NCBI GenBank assembly: GCA_903813345.2 | Contig: CAIIXF020000006.1 | Location: 20,965,936-21,029,935 of the forward strand | From: Owenia fusiformis | Lineage: Eukaryota > Annelida > Polychaeta > Sabellida > Oweniidae | Length of the DNA stretch: 64,000 nt | Direction of reading: 5' to 3' | Shown here: positions 1 through 13,185 of the stretch, in pieces | Layout of the letters: each line of letters begins with the position of its first letter | How positions within the stretch are numbered: position 1 is the stretch's first letter | Translations under genes and position numbers: made by a program | The notes under the pieces: model-generated | Database searches by the model: none | Told to the model about the DNA's origin: nothing | The model's input: only the letters and a program-made list of their open reading frames with translations

Positions 1-723
1 AGAATCCACATACACCTCACATCGCTTCTTTGGTAAAACGATGCATTTGTACATAACGTGACATTTCTGACGCGTTCTTTATCAAGGAATGTTATGCATA
101 ATTGACCTCGATCACTTTATGTCGTGTTTTTTTCTATCTCGTTAAAGGAACAATTTCATTATAGGTAAACTAATAAATGATTTAAAGCCTGCCACAAAAA
201 TCAATCTTACTTTATATAAATCGTACAGTGCCAACAAATTAATTTTTACAATGTTGTTATTCATAATTGATCTGCACACATGTGCTCTTCTCACTTTCAA
301 TGGCTGCCTGTTCATAACCAAATCACGGCCATATGGTTTTGCCATTGACATTTAGAAAAGAGAATTTGGCCAATAAAACAAACACACATTTGGAATTTAA
401 AAATTGCGTTTAATCAGACAGATGCTTCCCAAATCGGAGAACCATCGAGAAAGTTTAAAACAATGTGATCGCCGAGTAAAATGCCAGCGTTCCTCCGTGG
501 GACACTATAGTCAAAGTGAGAATTACGCGAGTTGAAAAATTGAATTATTGGAATTTCTAGAAGTCTTGTGGTTAGGGACGAGTTCAGTTTTATCTGTTGT
601 TTTTGCAGCCAAATTGTGTCGAATATAATGATGGAAAAATTAAATGAATTTCTCCAGGGCTTTGTGAAAGCCTTTATATCAGACCAGGATAATTGTTTTT
701 GAACGTTCTTTAGTTTTGTTATT
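1..723. other. AT-rich non-coding stretch, probable LMO4-like intron or flank
   Basis: No reading frame here looks like a conserved protein, and the open frames are short and of low complexity. If the LIM exon at 5027 belongs to a gene that extends to the left, this is intron or upstream flank. I see no promoter, RNA gene or strong repeat other than the target-site copy at its right edge. Confidence 0.4.
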
Positions 724-1286
724 CACCCTATGCTTAGTGAGCGGAGCTAATTTCAAGGGTGATGGTAAAGACGAGGCAGGGCGCCCAAAAACCAAAAAAT
801 ATTAGTACCATAATCTTTTAAGTCGTATTATTGCAGCATAAGGTGATGATATTGTGATATTTTATGCTGTTTTAGAAGTGAAAGATGTTAAACTATGCAT
901 ACCGTTTGTTTTACATCCAATAAAACGAATAGTTAAGATGAAACAGTCGTTTAAAGATACAATTTGAATTTACCGCAAGAAATTACAACCTAATATTGTC
1001 AATATGTCAATAATTCCTGATCGATGTCACATATAAAGATATATGTACCTAGATATGTTTTATTTTTTCATATATGCGAAATAAGGCGGTTTCTAGTTAT
1101 GTACATCCAATGCAAAATGAATGTTTACTAGAGTGTCTATTCGGCGATCAGAATTTCGATGACGAGCAATGGCGATGTAATTTGCGAAGAAAACATCAGT
1201 GCACCTAGTTACAGGCCAGGTTTGGGCGCCATGCCTCGTCTTTACCATCACCCTTGAAATTAGGTCCGCTCACTAAGCATAGGGTG
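724..1286. mobile_element. Palindromic MITE with CACCCTATGC ends and TTATT target duplication
   Basis: The left end (724 onward) reads CACCCTATGCTTAGTGAGCG and is mirrored near-perfectly at the right end (to 1286), giving terminal inverted repeats of about 68 bp. The conserved inner part includes the sequence around GGTGATGGTAAAGACGAGGC. The five bases TTATT flank both ends directly (719-723 and 1287-1291), as expected of a target-site duplication. The interior has no transposase frame, so this is a non-autonomous DNA element of about 563 bp. The superfamily is not identified; a 5-bp duplication is compatible with some hAT-like groups. Confidence 0.85.
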
Positions 1287-1291
1287 TTATT

Positions 1292-4200
1292 ATAACTCCC
1301 AAATTGACTGGAAAAGAAGAGTGAAAACGTTTTTATAAAAAATGGATTGCCCATATAAAGGCTGATCTCCATTAAAGATTTATTTCACCCACCAAAAGAC
1401 AGACTCTTTCCAAATCGACATATCTGAGTAATAATGGGAAGGGTGGGGATGAATAACTATCCACTGTCTTTATCTGAAATAAAAAACCCATCCCTTTTGA
1501 TACGAGATGTGCTCTTCGTAAGACTGTCCCCTGGCGACAATGCACACCGGTTAATCATATTTTTGGGCGAGCAACCAACATCGTTTTCCACATCAAAATT
1601 ACATCTTAATATATTTGAGAGTATCAATTTTAGAAACGATTAGACATGTCATATTAAGTGTAAAAAATGGTTGATTTGAAATACATCTAATCAGCTACGG
1701 GGCAAAGTTTCTACTTACCGGCCGATTTATAATGAATTTGGGAGATGGGCTAACGCCATCCGGGACTTTCGGTAACCAGTTGGGAATGTACAAGATCTAA
1801 TCATTTTTAGCAATTTGGCCATTATGGTCATTAAGTTGAGTTGGGGTTTATCTAGGATATCTCGTTTTTATAACAAACCATTTCTGGGAAATCTTTCCAA
1901 GTTAAACTGTACCTTGAGATCGGCATTTCAGAAAACACTTTAGAAAACATCAATGTTCCTTATTAAAATGTCCTCGAAAACTTCCGTAATGTTCAATAAG
2001 TGATTACCCAATTACATTTACCAATTAAGCGTTAGTTTGTTTTAGATATTAAACATTTCCCTGTATTAAGACAAGAATAAAAGAACCACTTTGCTCCGAG
2101 TGCTAGGGGAAGTGAAGGTTTTAAGAGTCCTGTTTCCATTCTTAATAGCCGACATCTTCAGCTTGTTTCCGCAAATTCTTATCTCAGTTCTGATCAATTA
2201 GCGCCAGATGATCAAACGGATTTCAAATTGAAAATATCAATGCAACTAGATGATCATGAAAATCGGGGGAATTGGGAGTCCATAAGTGCTCTGGAAACTA
2301 ATTAGAAAGATCTATTAATTATGCAACCCTTAATTAAGTAATTGAATAGCAGTGTTTCGGTTCTCACAAAACTAGTGGAGAAACTGAATATTAGCTGTGT
2401 ATGACGTATTAAAGTAACGACCATCGTTCCCCCATTTAATCGTTGTTTCCATGCCCATAGTTTTTTGTCGTGGGACTGGGGAAGGATATAGCACATTTGT
2501 GTATATCAAGCGTAGGATAACCTTACAACTCAGCAACAATACAAAGAAATCCCATCAGCTTCAAATTATTAGCTCGTAACCTGGACCGACGTTTAATATA
2601 ATCCGAGTCATTCTAAACCATTTATTTAATCTAGAAGTCTGTCTAATTAAAGTAGGATTCCAATGGAAATTATGGTTGGATTTTGGTTTCGTATGTTTAA
2701 CTACAGATGTACCAAAGCCTTAATTTCTTAAAGTAGGTTCAGTCTAAGTGGATAATCGGGACACAATGAGTTATAGGCTTGTACCGTCTAAATTAAGTTA
2801 TATTCTATTGGCTTTTATTAAATTAACTGGAATATCGAATTTAGGAGCTACAACTGTGTGGTGGATAGTTTAGTAGTCGCCCTTTAAGGACCATCCGGAT
2901 AATTTCTTATGTTCTATATTGGGATAGGTTCGGATGATCTTATTGAGCTGTTTTACAATGGATAGGGTTTTGTCCACGTGTTAAGTGCAATGTGAACAGG
3001 TGGCTTTAAGTCACTTTCTGCTAAAAAATGTCTACGGAAATCAGACTGCGGTTGTAAAATATGTCAAGGCTCATATAAACTGAAACATGATGTCAGAATA
3101 TAAGTTACTTTTATTAGATTTTATTGCTAATGCTTCTTCATTCAAATTCAGTAATTATATAGTCTGGTTTCAGGCTAACATGCAAAAATCATGCATTCAC
3201 TGACACCTTTTCAAAATTATTAAATAATTAGATAACCAATACATGACACGCAAGTACGCAACACGCAACACGCATCTTTTTTCAATATGATGTCGAGGGA
3301 CGTGGTTCAACCCTATGGACTGCGCTCTCTGTCTTTGTGCTAGTTCAGTAAAAACTCTGCTGAAATTTTTATTAAGAAGCATGTCACTTTTCAATTGAGT
3401 TAATTGACCAATTCTTACTTTTTATATCAATTGTATATGTAAACTTTGCAACCACACCAATTCTGGTGGATGAAATAAAGCTGAATAACAATAATAACTC
3501 ACAAATATCTGGTAAAGAACTGATCTTAATGATCATATTATAGAACAAGAGATTAATTATAAAACAGAAGGCAAATCATCATGAAACAATAAAACTATTT
3601 AAGCAAACATGAGTTTAATTAACAATTTCTAGTGGCTCTTGAATGGCCAATCCATAATGAACAATCAATATTGCATTTTTTTCCTCTGCCATATCAGGCA
3701 CTCAGGTCATTACGAACAAAGTACTATATCTAGTATTGTAATGATCAATTATCGTTACCACGAAAACAGTGTAAATATTAAGCATGGACTTTATACTCTT
3801 CATAGTTTTCATGTCGACAAATAGGTTATTTGTATCCATAGACTCCAAAAATCGTTCATAAACGAAATAAGGAACTCATTCAAAATATGTTTTCAATGTA
3901 CGTTTTTCTGCTTTTGAGATGTGATTCAAAAATTAATTTTGACATTATGTGTACGCAGACATGACAATTATCAATTCAACTTTTCTGATTATAATTTGGG
4001 CTTCGGGCAAAACATTCCTTAACACGATTTTTACAGATCATTCTATGCTTTGCTACAATACGCCTCATCTAAAAATAAAGAAAATTCAATTGAAATTGAA
4101 TCCCTTCTTTACAAATCCTGTTATTGACTGAAAACTCCCGCTGATATTTAACCATTGGCATTTGCTGAGAAAGAAATTCATAATCGTAAGATGAAATACA

Positions 4201-5026
4201 TTGTATTATTTGAACACAAAAAATATCCTTAACATGCGAGCATTAAGATCGCTATTATAAATACCATAATTGAATCTCTATCCGTGCTTGGAATAGAATG
4301 GGACTTAAAGAGATATAATGATCAAAATATATATGTGAAGGAAATCTAGTCTCACTTAAAACTAGACATGTTGTGTCTATAACAAGATGTGGATTTCCGA
4401 TGCTTAAACCTTTTCAGTCACTATCCCCCCCCCCCTAATTTACAAACGATGGTTATCATTATTCTCAATGGCATTTTTGAAATCAAATCTGGGCGTCCAC
4501 TCAGTTGTATATATGGTTAACTCATTTATTTCATTAGAGGTCTACCAGTTTAATCAATCAATACCCCGCTTTATATGATACAACGCAGATGTCTTCTTCA
4601 ATGATCCGTCTTCAGAATTGTTTTCAAGACCAATATTTGTCTAACAATCATATCCCATTAAATACTCCAACACGCTAGAAAATTTAAAATCTAACAAGAT
4701 AGTCTGTTGAAGTGCATGAGATCTAAACGAATTTATTTGCCGTATTAGAGCTTGTTACAGACAGCTAACCGAAGTAGATCGTATCGTATTTATAGATGGT
4801 GTGCGAGAGAATGACAGAGCCTATTTGTATGTGAATATAATCTAAAAAGATGGCGTATATGTTTATTTCGACTCAATGGATGCGGACTTGTTTTATACCA
4901 ACGTTGACTGACTACGGATCTCACATTCCTCCGGTGCATTTTACTCGAATATTGAATGTTTAGTAGTAAAGCATCATAAGAGTTCATAAAAGCCGTTCAT
5001 TTATTCAGATTTTCTTTCATTTTCAG
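1292..5026. other. Long non-coding stretch, probable intron upstream of the LIM exon
   Basis: About 3.7 kb of AT-rich sequence without a conserved reading frame. I looked for the first LIM finger and the start of the second on the plus strand and did not recognise them, so those exons probably lie outside the window. A C-tract of about 11 bases lies near 4427-4437. The stretch ends in a polypyrimidine run and TTTCAG acceptor immediately before 5027. Confidence 0.4.
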
Positions 5027-5282
5027 ATTATTTGGCACTAGTGGAACATGCAGCGCATGCGCACTCGCCATACCTGCCAGTGAATTCGTGATGCGTGCGC
5101 AGTCTAACGTTTATCACCTAAAGTGTTTCCAGTGTATCACGTGCCATAAACAACTTGTCATGGGTGATAGATTTGGTCTAGTGAACAACAATCTAGTGTG
5201 CGAACAAGACTATTCCAAATATACAAAAAGTGGCAGTTCATCAACAAACTCTAGGGGACAACACAAAATGACTGTAATGTAA
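5027..5282 (+). CDS. LMO4: LMO4-like LIM-only protein, terminal coding exon
   Basis: The exon starts after the acceptor TTTCAG at 5021-5026, with one base completing a split codon. It then reads LFGTSGTCSACALAIPASEF and continues VMRAQSNVYHLKCFQCITC, ending at TAA (5280-5282). This matches the second LIM zinc finger of LMO4: first zinc half-site C-S-A-C, then H-L-K-C, C-x2-C, and a closing C-E-Q-D. The preceding R-L-F-G-x-S-G and A-S-E-x-V-M-R-A-Q segments are diagnostic of LMO4 rather than LMO1-3. In the family the protein is nuclear and bridges LDB/CLIM cofactors and transcription factors without binding DNA itself. The C-terminal tail (YTKSG, serine-rich, ending MTVM) differs from vertebrate LMO4. 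The first LIM domain lies in upstream exons not seen here. Confidence 0.9.
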
Positions 5283-6074
5283 AGAAATGACTTATTTTGT
5301 GACCCAAATTTGGGTAAAGGCGGAGCTCAAAAGTGGTTAGAAATCGGAGGTTACAAATATGTGATGCTTAAGTCACAAATCAATGGATTCAACTGATGTG
5401 CGTCAATAATAGTACAAATATGAATCACCGAACAAAGCTTTCATACAACAGCCGATTTGCAGACTTCAAACTCCAGGAAGAATTACGGAACTCGCCTATT
5501 TCTTTGTGATCTGAGGTGTTTTCTATTACGATTTATTGCAAAAATAAGTATGACAATAGCAGCAGTCCCTGGTCATTCCTTCCCTCGTCTAACTCTTTTA
5601 TAGAAATAAAATGGGGTTGGGCAACACATAGGGTTTGATTGCTAGACGGAAAGTCAGGATTTGTAGACATTAATTCGGTCAACTGGACAAAAATCTTGTT
5701 TTTCTCACTTTCCAAATACCCTGCGTGCAGAGTCTAGTTAAACTAGACGAAGCTCTATTTTAAGAAGTGAAGTCAAACGAATGCAAAGGGATACCCCAAA
5801 ATAAAGGACCATGCTATGTATGATCGACAAATAAAGAAATGGGAGTTCTTATATAATTATATGTGCAAGATCGACCATTATTGTTGAGCTTTGATAATTG
5901 TTCTTTATCGTGTTGAAAAACTTCAGCCTAACATTTTTTGAATGAACGTTTTCTGAGAAAAGTAGTAAGAACAATATGTAGCTAACGAAGTACAGAAAAA
6001 TTCTTTTCCAAATTTTTATCTGCACTATACCAATAGCCATCCCATGGCTCACCGAAAGCACCATTTTTGATTTA
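5283..6074 (+). other. Probable 3' UTR and downstream flank of the LMO4-like gene
   Basis: No conserved coding frame follows the LIM stop codon. Candidate AATAAA polyadenylation signals occur at about 5605, 5800 and 5830, so the 3' UTR may run roughly 300-570 bases. Which signal is used cannot be told from sequence alone. The stretch ends at the TA target of the mariner-type MITE. Confidence 0.45.
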
Positions 6075-6076
6075 TA

Positions 6077-6635
6077 CAGGGTGGTAAAAACGGAAACCCT
6101 TACGCCATTTTCCTCATATCTTTGTCATTAAGAAATAACTCCCTGATATTTTACACATTTGTACATCATTCAATTTCCTAACAGCCTACTATATTCATGA
6201 CCATCAGTCACAATGTTACAGCACTAAAGAACATCCCCAGTGGCCACTTTTACGCTTTAAGCAAACCTGCACATATAGTCCAAAATGTCTCTACCCGTGG
6301 GTATATGGTAAAGATAGAGTGTATGAAAATGACCTCAGGACAATTGCAAACCTCAAAAGTGAGATCATCTGTGTCATTCAGGCCTTACCTGCTAAGGCAT
6401 GCATTCGGGTCATTGACAACTGTGCAGGTTTGACTATTTCAGCCTGATAATGAAAAAACTTGAAGCATGTTGTCGAAGGTGCTGCACAATTGTGACTATC
6501 AGTCTGATGTTCATGAAATATGGTAGGGTGGTAGGAAAGCGACTGATGTATAAATGTGTGAAATATCAGAGAGTAATTCCCTAAAATAACAAAGATACGA
6601 GGAAAATGCAGGGTTTACATTTTTGACCACCCTGT
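6077..6635. mobile_element. Mariner-type palindromic MITE with CAGGGTGGT ends in a TA site
   Basis: The ends are CAGGGTGGTAAAAA at 6077 and the complementary TTTTTGACCACCCTG ending at 6635, each flanked by TA. Both arms (about 150 bp) are inverted copies of the same sequence, including the segment around CATATCTTTGTCATT and its mirror near 6590. The right arm still translates as a decayed transposase C-terminus: peptides such as IRVIDN, then YKCVKYQRVIP, before stops. This is typical of the last part of Tc1/mariner-like proteins. Related copies lie at 34910-35435 and, as a half copy, at 46858-46973. The right end of the mariner remnant at 25478 shares the CACCCTG terminus. Confidence 0.85.
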
Positions 6636-6639
6636 ACAT

Positions 6640-9600
6640 GTACATGTACACTTTTTTTCTGTCAACTCTATTGGATGAATGAACATGTTGAGGGGTGTGT
6701 CAAATCGACAACTCGACGAGAGGTTGCTAAAGGATCGGCAAGGAATCACGGGAGCCAATCTTCCTGTCTAGTTACGAAGTTTTTGTTAATAACCTCCAGT
6801 GAATATAGAATATACAGTGAAAACAAATAAGTGTTAAAAATAGGGATTTTTCATGTAATTGAACATAGCTGAAACAGAATGTATTTTTGCTCAACATTTT
6901 ATGTATTCTAAAATAGAATACCTTTATCTGAAGTACGTCAGCATACTTTTTGATCGTTTCGATTGTAAGTAGCGTTGATATCTGGCTCCAAAATTGTGAA
7001 TTTCGGTGAAATTGCCAATGTAACAGGACAACACGCTTTTGAAAACATGTCATATCTCAATAATAAATGGTCGCATCTTTTAATTTTGGTTATGCTGGCA
7101 TAGAGAACATTCATTCAGAGTGTGATGAGAGCACCGGATTTGATCTCCACTTATTACCGAATATATAGACTCAATAAAGTAAATGTAAAATTTATTCTGT
7201 GAAAATCGACATGGTCGTTAAAACACACCCACAGGGCATTAGGGGAATTCGAAAAATTGGGTTATATGTGGTTGACAAGTCCTTGATTCATTTTATCAGA
7301 CCATCGTATTCCAAATCGTGATAATAATTGTGATTGAATTATAATGAGCATTATCTGAAAAATTCTGGAAATTCACCATTTTTCTTGTGAAAAACGACCA
7401 AGATGTAATTCAAACATGGGCAGCATTCTTGTGTAAAGATGGACACTATTCAAAAAAACATTGTATCCACTCTATTTCAACGAAAAGAGTTTACGAAATA
7501 ACCAGTACGACCCAATCTATGAGCGGATATGGTGTGAAACTGTGACAATCGACATGCGTGAAAATCGACATGGTTATACCATTGAACTCAAAGCAGTAAA
7601 TTAGTCATTTGTATAAATCACAGATGGATTAATTTGATTTTATATGATTACCAATACTCTGATAACACATTTATAACAGTTTTATGGTAATTTACGTATA
7701 ACGATCAATTGTTAGACATTGAAAAGATAACAGCTAAAGAGTTTTCTCTTTGTTCAGCGTACATTTTCCATTTTATACGTCTTTACAAAAATACGTTACA
7801 TGCAAGCAGATGTCAAGTTATTTGGAACTTCCATAAGCATAATTTACCGAAAAAAATTGCTACAAAAATCACTATGAAGACCATTATAGCCCAAAATGTG
7901 TCAACCTCTGTAAATAGTGTTTCGTTCAGTGCATTCCCGGGGATTGCTGACTGCAATCATAAAGTCTATTAACGTTTGGAATCAGTTTCCCTTTCAATGA
8001 ATGCATCATTCTCAATGGTGAACAGCATAAACAGGCATCTCTAATTTGTAATATGAAAGATTTTATAGCTTTTCAATGATGTATATTTGCTTATCATTAC
8101 TTTCTAATTTCATTATTACGATCTGATCTACTAGATACATTACGATCTGATGTGCAACTTCGGAATGCCCTCGTCAAACGTAATTCGTTGCAAATCAATG
8201 TCCGAGAATAAAAAAATCAAAAAATCAAGAGATGAGGTGCATAAGATTACGTTCCTCATTGAAAAATATCGCCAATCGAATTAACTAGCATTATAGAAAC
8301 ATAAAGCACAAGGTGCGCCATCGACGATAGAGGCAACAAAAGCGAGATGATTTTTCCCCTCTTCGAAAAATAAAACCGGGGGTAGACCACTAAAATATAT
8401 AGACTTCAAGAGCTTCAAACAAAACATCAGAAGAAACAAATTTAATAGCGAAAGTTAATTGTAAGATGTGAAATCAGAAATCCGGAAAAGGGATCGAGTC
8501 TGACAAGAAAGAAATTTGTTTCTCTAAAGCGGAAATTATAGCGGCTAAAACAAAAATCTCAGAATGAAGAAAGCATAGTAATAAAAACACTTCCGGTGGT
8601 CATGGAAAAAAGTCTTGTTCTAGGAACTTGGACAGAGGGGGGGGGTTAATCGGCGAAGCGCTCCGCAGATAATGGTGTCAAGAGAAACGTCTCTACACCG
8701 GAGCAGATGATTTTTATGATTGAACTATACGTATACGCCAGCCTAACTGGACTCGACTCGACATCAATATCATATGTTTCAATTGATAACGTACACTCGA
8801 GTAGAATAAGGATCGGGTTCTTGATTTGAAATATGTTAAAGGGAAATTTCAGATCTAGAAATCTAGATAGACGCTGATTGCACTCCAATATTACGTAAAT
8901 GGTTGTCCTGTTGTTGTGATACATGCAGGAAAAACGTCACTAGGAAGGGAAAATTACTCAAATTGTAAAAACAAGGCAAGGTACCAAACCTGGTATATGA
9001 GATAAAAGGGAAACATATACCAAGGGTGTCAAAAAATATTTTAACGACATGGCATCTGTCACCCAATTCTCATTCAATCTAAAAATGTAAACCCTTGTCT
9101 CATGAATCAGTGTAATGTTTTGGTAAAGCTGGTGTGAAAAGAATGTAGAAAAGATGTGTTCAGTGCATATAAACTTTGCGGACGTAATACGTACATGTCC
9201 TAAGTTTATTTTCTTTGACGATATTTTAGAATAAAATCTGAAAAACGACAGGATTCTCCAAATCATGTTTTACGTATGTCCTGTTTTGACGGGAAATTTT
9301 ACATAAACGTGGTCATATTTGGATGCAAATACAAACTGGGTGTTTCTCAATTCAGCTAATTATATCCTACATATCAAAAATGTCGATTCGTGAAGTAAGC
9401 GTTCCCTAAAATGAACTTTCTAAATCACTGTCATTTGTTTCTAATTGTCTTGTGAAAATCGACATGCGGTTGAATAGTGAAATAGCGTAATGATCAATTC
9501 TTCCCAAATAAAACTGTTATCATTTTTTATCGTCTTTAGGATCATTTTTCATGATCGCATCGATTCACGTTTCAATAAAGTCGACCCTTTCAATTTTATT

Positions 9601-12600
9601 CAAATGAAAAACAAAGGGTAAGTAAAAAATCGAGAAAAATGATAGATTTTATTGGTTCATGTTGACAAGTGATGCACATCAAAAAGGAAAAGCTTGCAGT
9701 CCAAATCCATTTGCGATTTTAAAGGACAGTTAAAGTACCATGCGGAACTTTCTTGTTTTTTTGAAAATGTTGCATTCTAATTTGAATAGCTTGATATATT
9801 AATCAGGGGGTCAAGATGTGAAAATCGACATGTTTGAGACGGACCCTAATTTCAATTTGAAAATTCGCCTATTTTTCCTAGGAGTTTACTCCAATGCCTT
9901 GGGTAACGAATGTACAATTGTATACAGATATATACTATATGTCTATTTGAAAAAAACATTTTAGAATTTTTTTCACTTTTTAACAAAATTAATTTCACAC
10001 TTAAGTGGTTTTGAGTGTATAATGGTTTTTATTTTTATTTCACTTTATAGAAATTGTGATGTGATGTATATTTGAAGAAAATTATGATGAATAAAATTTT
10101 GTTTTTGAAAAAAATGATGAAACTATAAAGATAATGTTATAAATTATTCTGATACCGAAGCATTTTCTTCCAGATCTTTATTTTGAGATTTAAAGAATCT
10201 TTAAGACTTCGAAGGAATTCGAGCACATTTAGAGTACAATATTTATATATTGTATATGTCACTGATTATATGATTAAACGAGTATTATGTCCTTCTAAGG
10301 ACCAACCAAAACTGATCGGTTAACACGCAAAACTGACTAAAAGCGTCCGGATTAGGAGGTGTTCACATTTCGACGTTTTGCATTCGCGAGATTCTGCATT
10401 TTGTTAAAATGTGAACCCCAAAAATCTGATTCAAATGAATTCATTAGTCCGTCTGACATATTATGAGTGAAACCATTCAACAATTAAATGTTTTTCCAAA
10501 TGTTTGAATATTATGATGAAACAGTGAAAATATTTTTAAAGCAGTTTTGTATGGCACGTTTGATATCTAATGAAAAGTGTTCATATCGTATAATTTTTCA
10601 AATGGGACGGTTCACTGCTCAAATTGGGAGGTGTTTACATTTCAAGGTTTCATGGGAGTCAATGTGAGAAAAAATGGGACCGAAAAAGTGTTCAGATTGG
10701 CTCGGTGTTCGGATTAGCCAGATGTTCGTATATACAGGTTGTACTGTAGTAGGCTCAAATAACACTGATCAATTAAAACGCTACTAAAATAATATAACAT
10801 TTAAATCCCATTGTAGCCATCCAAAAATATTATAGTACAGTTAATATTTATTTCATGGTAAAACACATTATGTTAAATAAGTACATACAATCTCATTTAT
10901 GGCAAAAAGTGCAGATTGTCAATATTGAGGATTGAAATAGACAGAGAGACAGTCTAAATTCAATTGTCTAAATTGTTTGGCTATTCTGTGAACATTGATG
11001 AGTATTTACGAGCTAATTCACTGTGATTGGTCTACAATTAGGCATGTTTTCTCCGATTAGTATAACTTTATTTGTCAAGCCAACCAAGTTAGTTCTGGTT
11101 AAGCCAGAGATGAATTAAGATGAGTTGAACTTGTCACAGGGATCTTCCCAAGAGCACAGAAGTCTCTTTGGGGAGAAGTAAAGCCTCTCAATTTTATTCT
11201 CTTTTTCGTTTTGCTCCGAGGGACAATTTTAGCCTCCATGGCCTGGAAACCCTAATACTGACCCAACTAAAAGAAAATAAATCTATATTATCATTATCTA
11301 ATAAATTCTTTTAATGTTAAATCAACATAAATCTTAAATTAAATACGTGCCAGGATTGTTGCAGCAGTGGAGGATCTAACGGGACAGAGAGACATCATCA
11401 GGGATGCAGTATGTACGATGAGAATTAGGGCAGGCATCTGTGAATTGACTTGGCTGAAAGTGGCTCAAACCCATTTCTGACATGGTCACTTAAATCCCTC
11501 ATTGCTCAGTCATCTGTGGAGGAAAATAGAACATCTTGTTACCATATGAAAGAGGACATAATTGCTGGAATAACACCATGCGTTTTAAAAAGGCGCCTTA
11601 GATTTTAACCCGTTTTGAAAAATCACTAAAAAACACGGACGTCAAGTAAGTTTATTTCCCGAATCTCACCTGAAATTAGCTCATCTTGGTGACTGTAACC
11701 TGTATATCTGTATTAATAGAGTCTCTTTGTATCGCATCTGCCTCAATTTTAAAGTTTTATTGGTATTTCTAATATGATTTCACTGTTTTTGTGGACTGGT
11801 ACGATTGGGCCAAGCAAATGGCAGCTGACCTGTTCAAAGTACTTTTAGTACTAATTATCGCAAATGACAATAATTTTGGAAACAATATTATACTAAATAG
11901 ATTACTAAGCATCTAAGGTAAGTAAGACTAGATGAACAACTGAGTCAATAGTGATAAATGGGCCAACACGAGTTGGCAGATTTGAAATAGACTGCCATCT
12001 TGTTTCCAGTCCTCTTTATAATCTATGCTCCAGCTACATTATTGTAGATGTACACATCTGCTGGATATTCTCCATATCTACATCGTTAAGTGCACGAAAG
12101 GCGTTTTAGAAATGACAGGTGTAATTCCAAAATAAAATTCCTAGGGCGCTTTAGAAATCTTGGTGTAATCAGGGTGGCGATTTTGTAAAGTGTAATTCCA
12201 GCAATTGATACATAGAAGTAGAAAATAACGCACCAACCTAAGTTTTCTGTTCCATCGTGGCCATTTTATTGGATAAATCAGTGAACGTAGTTCAAGTCCA
12301 ACCTCGTTTTCAGAGGTGGCGTAACCGTCATGCTATAATAGCGTGCTTACTACAAACTGAGACTAACATTAAATTTTATGATGGTCTCAGCTACAAAGCA
12401 CATGATGTAGTACTCTATGCTCAGTATGCTGTCCTATGTTTTGCCTTTAGTACTATACGATGAAATAATATGCTTTAGTGCATTCATTTGAGATGAAGCC
12501 CGACAGGAACACGTGAGGAAGAGTCAGGTTTTATTGAATGTCAAATACAGAATACAGAATATTGGAATAAGTGCATATCTTATTAATTTATATAGATGTC

Positions 12601-13180
12601 GCTTGTACAAACGGTAATGTTTTATTCGAGGACATCTTCAATATAAACATCAGGTAGCCAGCAAATGTCACGGGGTGCGATTTTTTGATTTGCATCACTA
12701 TACGAGCGAAGCGATCCCAAAAGGGGGAGGGGGTACCCCCGGGTATCTTTTAAAATTGACATGTATATGTATCTAAGCACTTCAAACTATAATTTGTTAA
12801 TGTTTTTTTCAACAAAATTTACAAAATTGATTTTTTGTGGCCATGCCAACGAACATTAACTTTTGGAACATAATCGAATCATTAAAACTTTCAAAACAGG
12901 CTCTAATAATATTGAAACTTTTGAAAATATTGAGACGCTTGATTTGAATCTATTTAGATCCCACATGAACCGGTTGATCTACCCTTTACTTCGTCTGACC
13001 TCGCTTCTTAAGAGAGATTCGTCTTCGTTCACAACGAGACTCTACACCCGGGGTAGGTTGATTGGAACCTGTATTGGCAAATACGTAGTATTGAAACTTT
13101 TGAACATATTTGGACGGGTGAGTTGATATTGGCCTGTAATATTGAACTTCTTTACTTAGATTTCCTAAATTTTCAATTTA
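6640..13180. other. Gene-poor AT-rich region without recognisable coding sequence
   Basis: About 6.5 kb with only short, unconserved open frames. Scattered features are: a recurring motif GTGAAAATCGACATG (7199, 7558, 9453 and 9823, with a variant at about 7541); a G-tract at 8636-8645; a G-rich patch at 12720-12740; and text near 10320-10375 and 10680-10745 that resembles decayed transposon termini (repeated phrases such as GTGTTCGGATTA and GGAGGTGTTCACATTT). The short open frames near 7709-7972, 12257-12463 and 12863-13126 were read and match nothing I know. This may be intergenic DNA or an intron of a gene I cannot see. Confidence 0.4.
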
Positions 13181-13185
13181 CTTAG

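Noticed and set aside
8636-8645. Regulatory G-quadruplex
   Set aside because: A single homopolymer run without neighbouring genes gives no support for a function, and its length may be a sequencing artefact.
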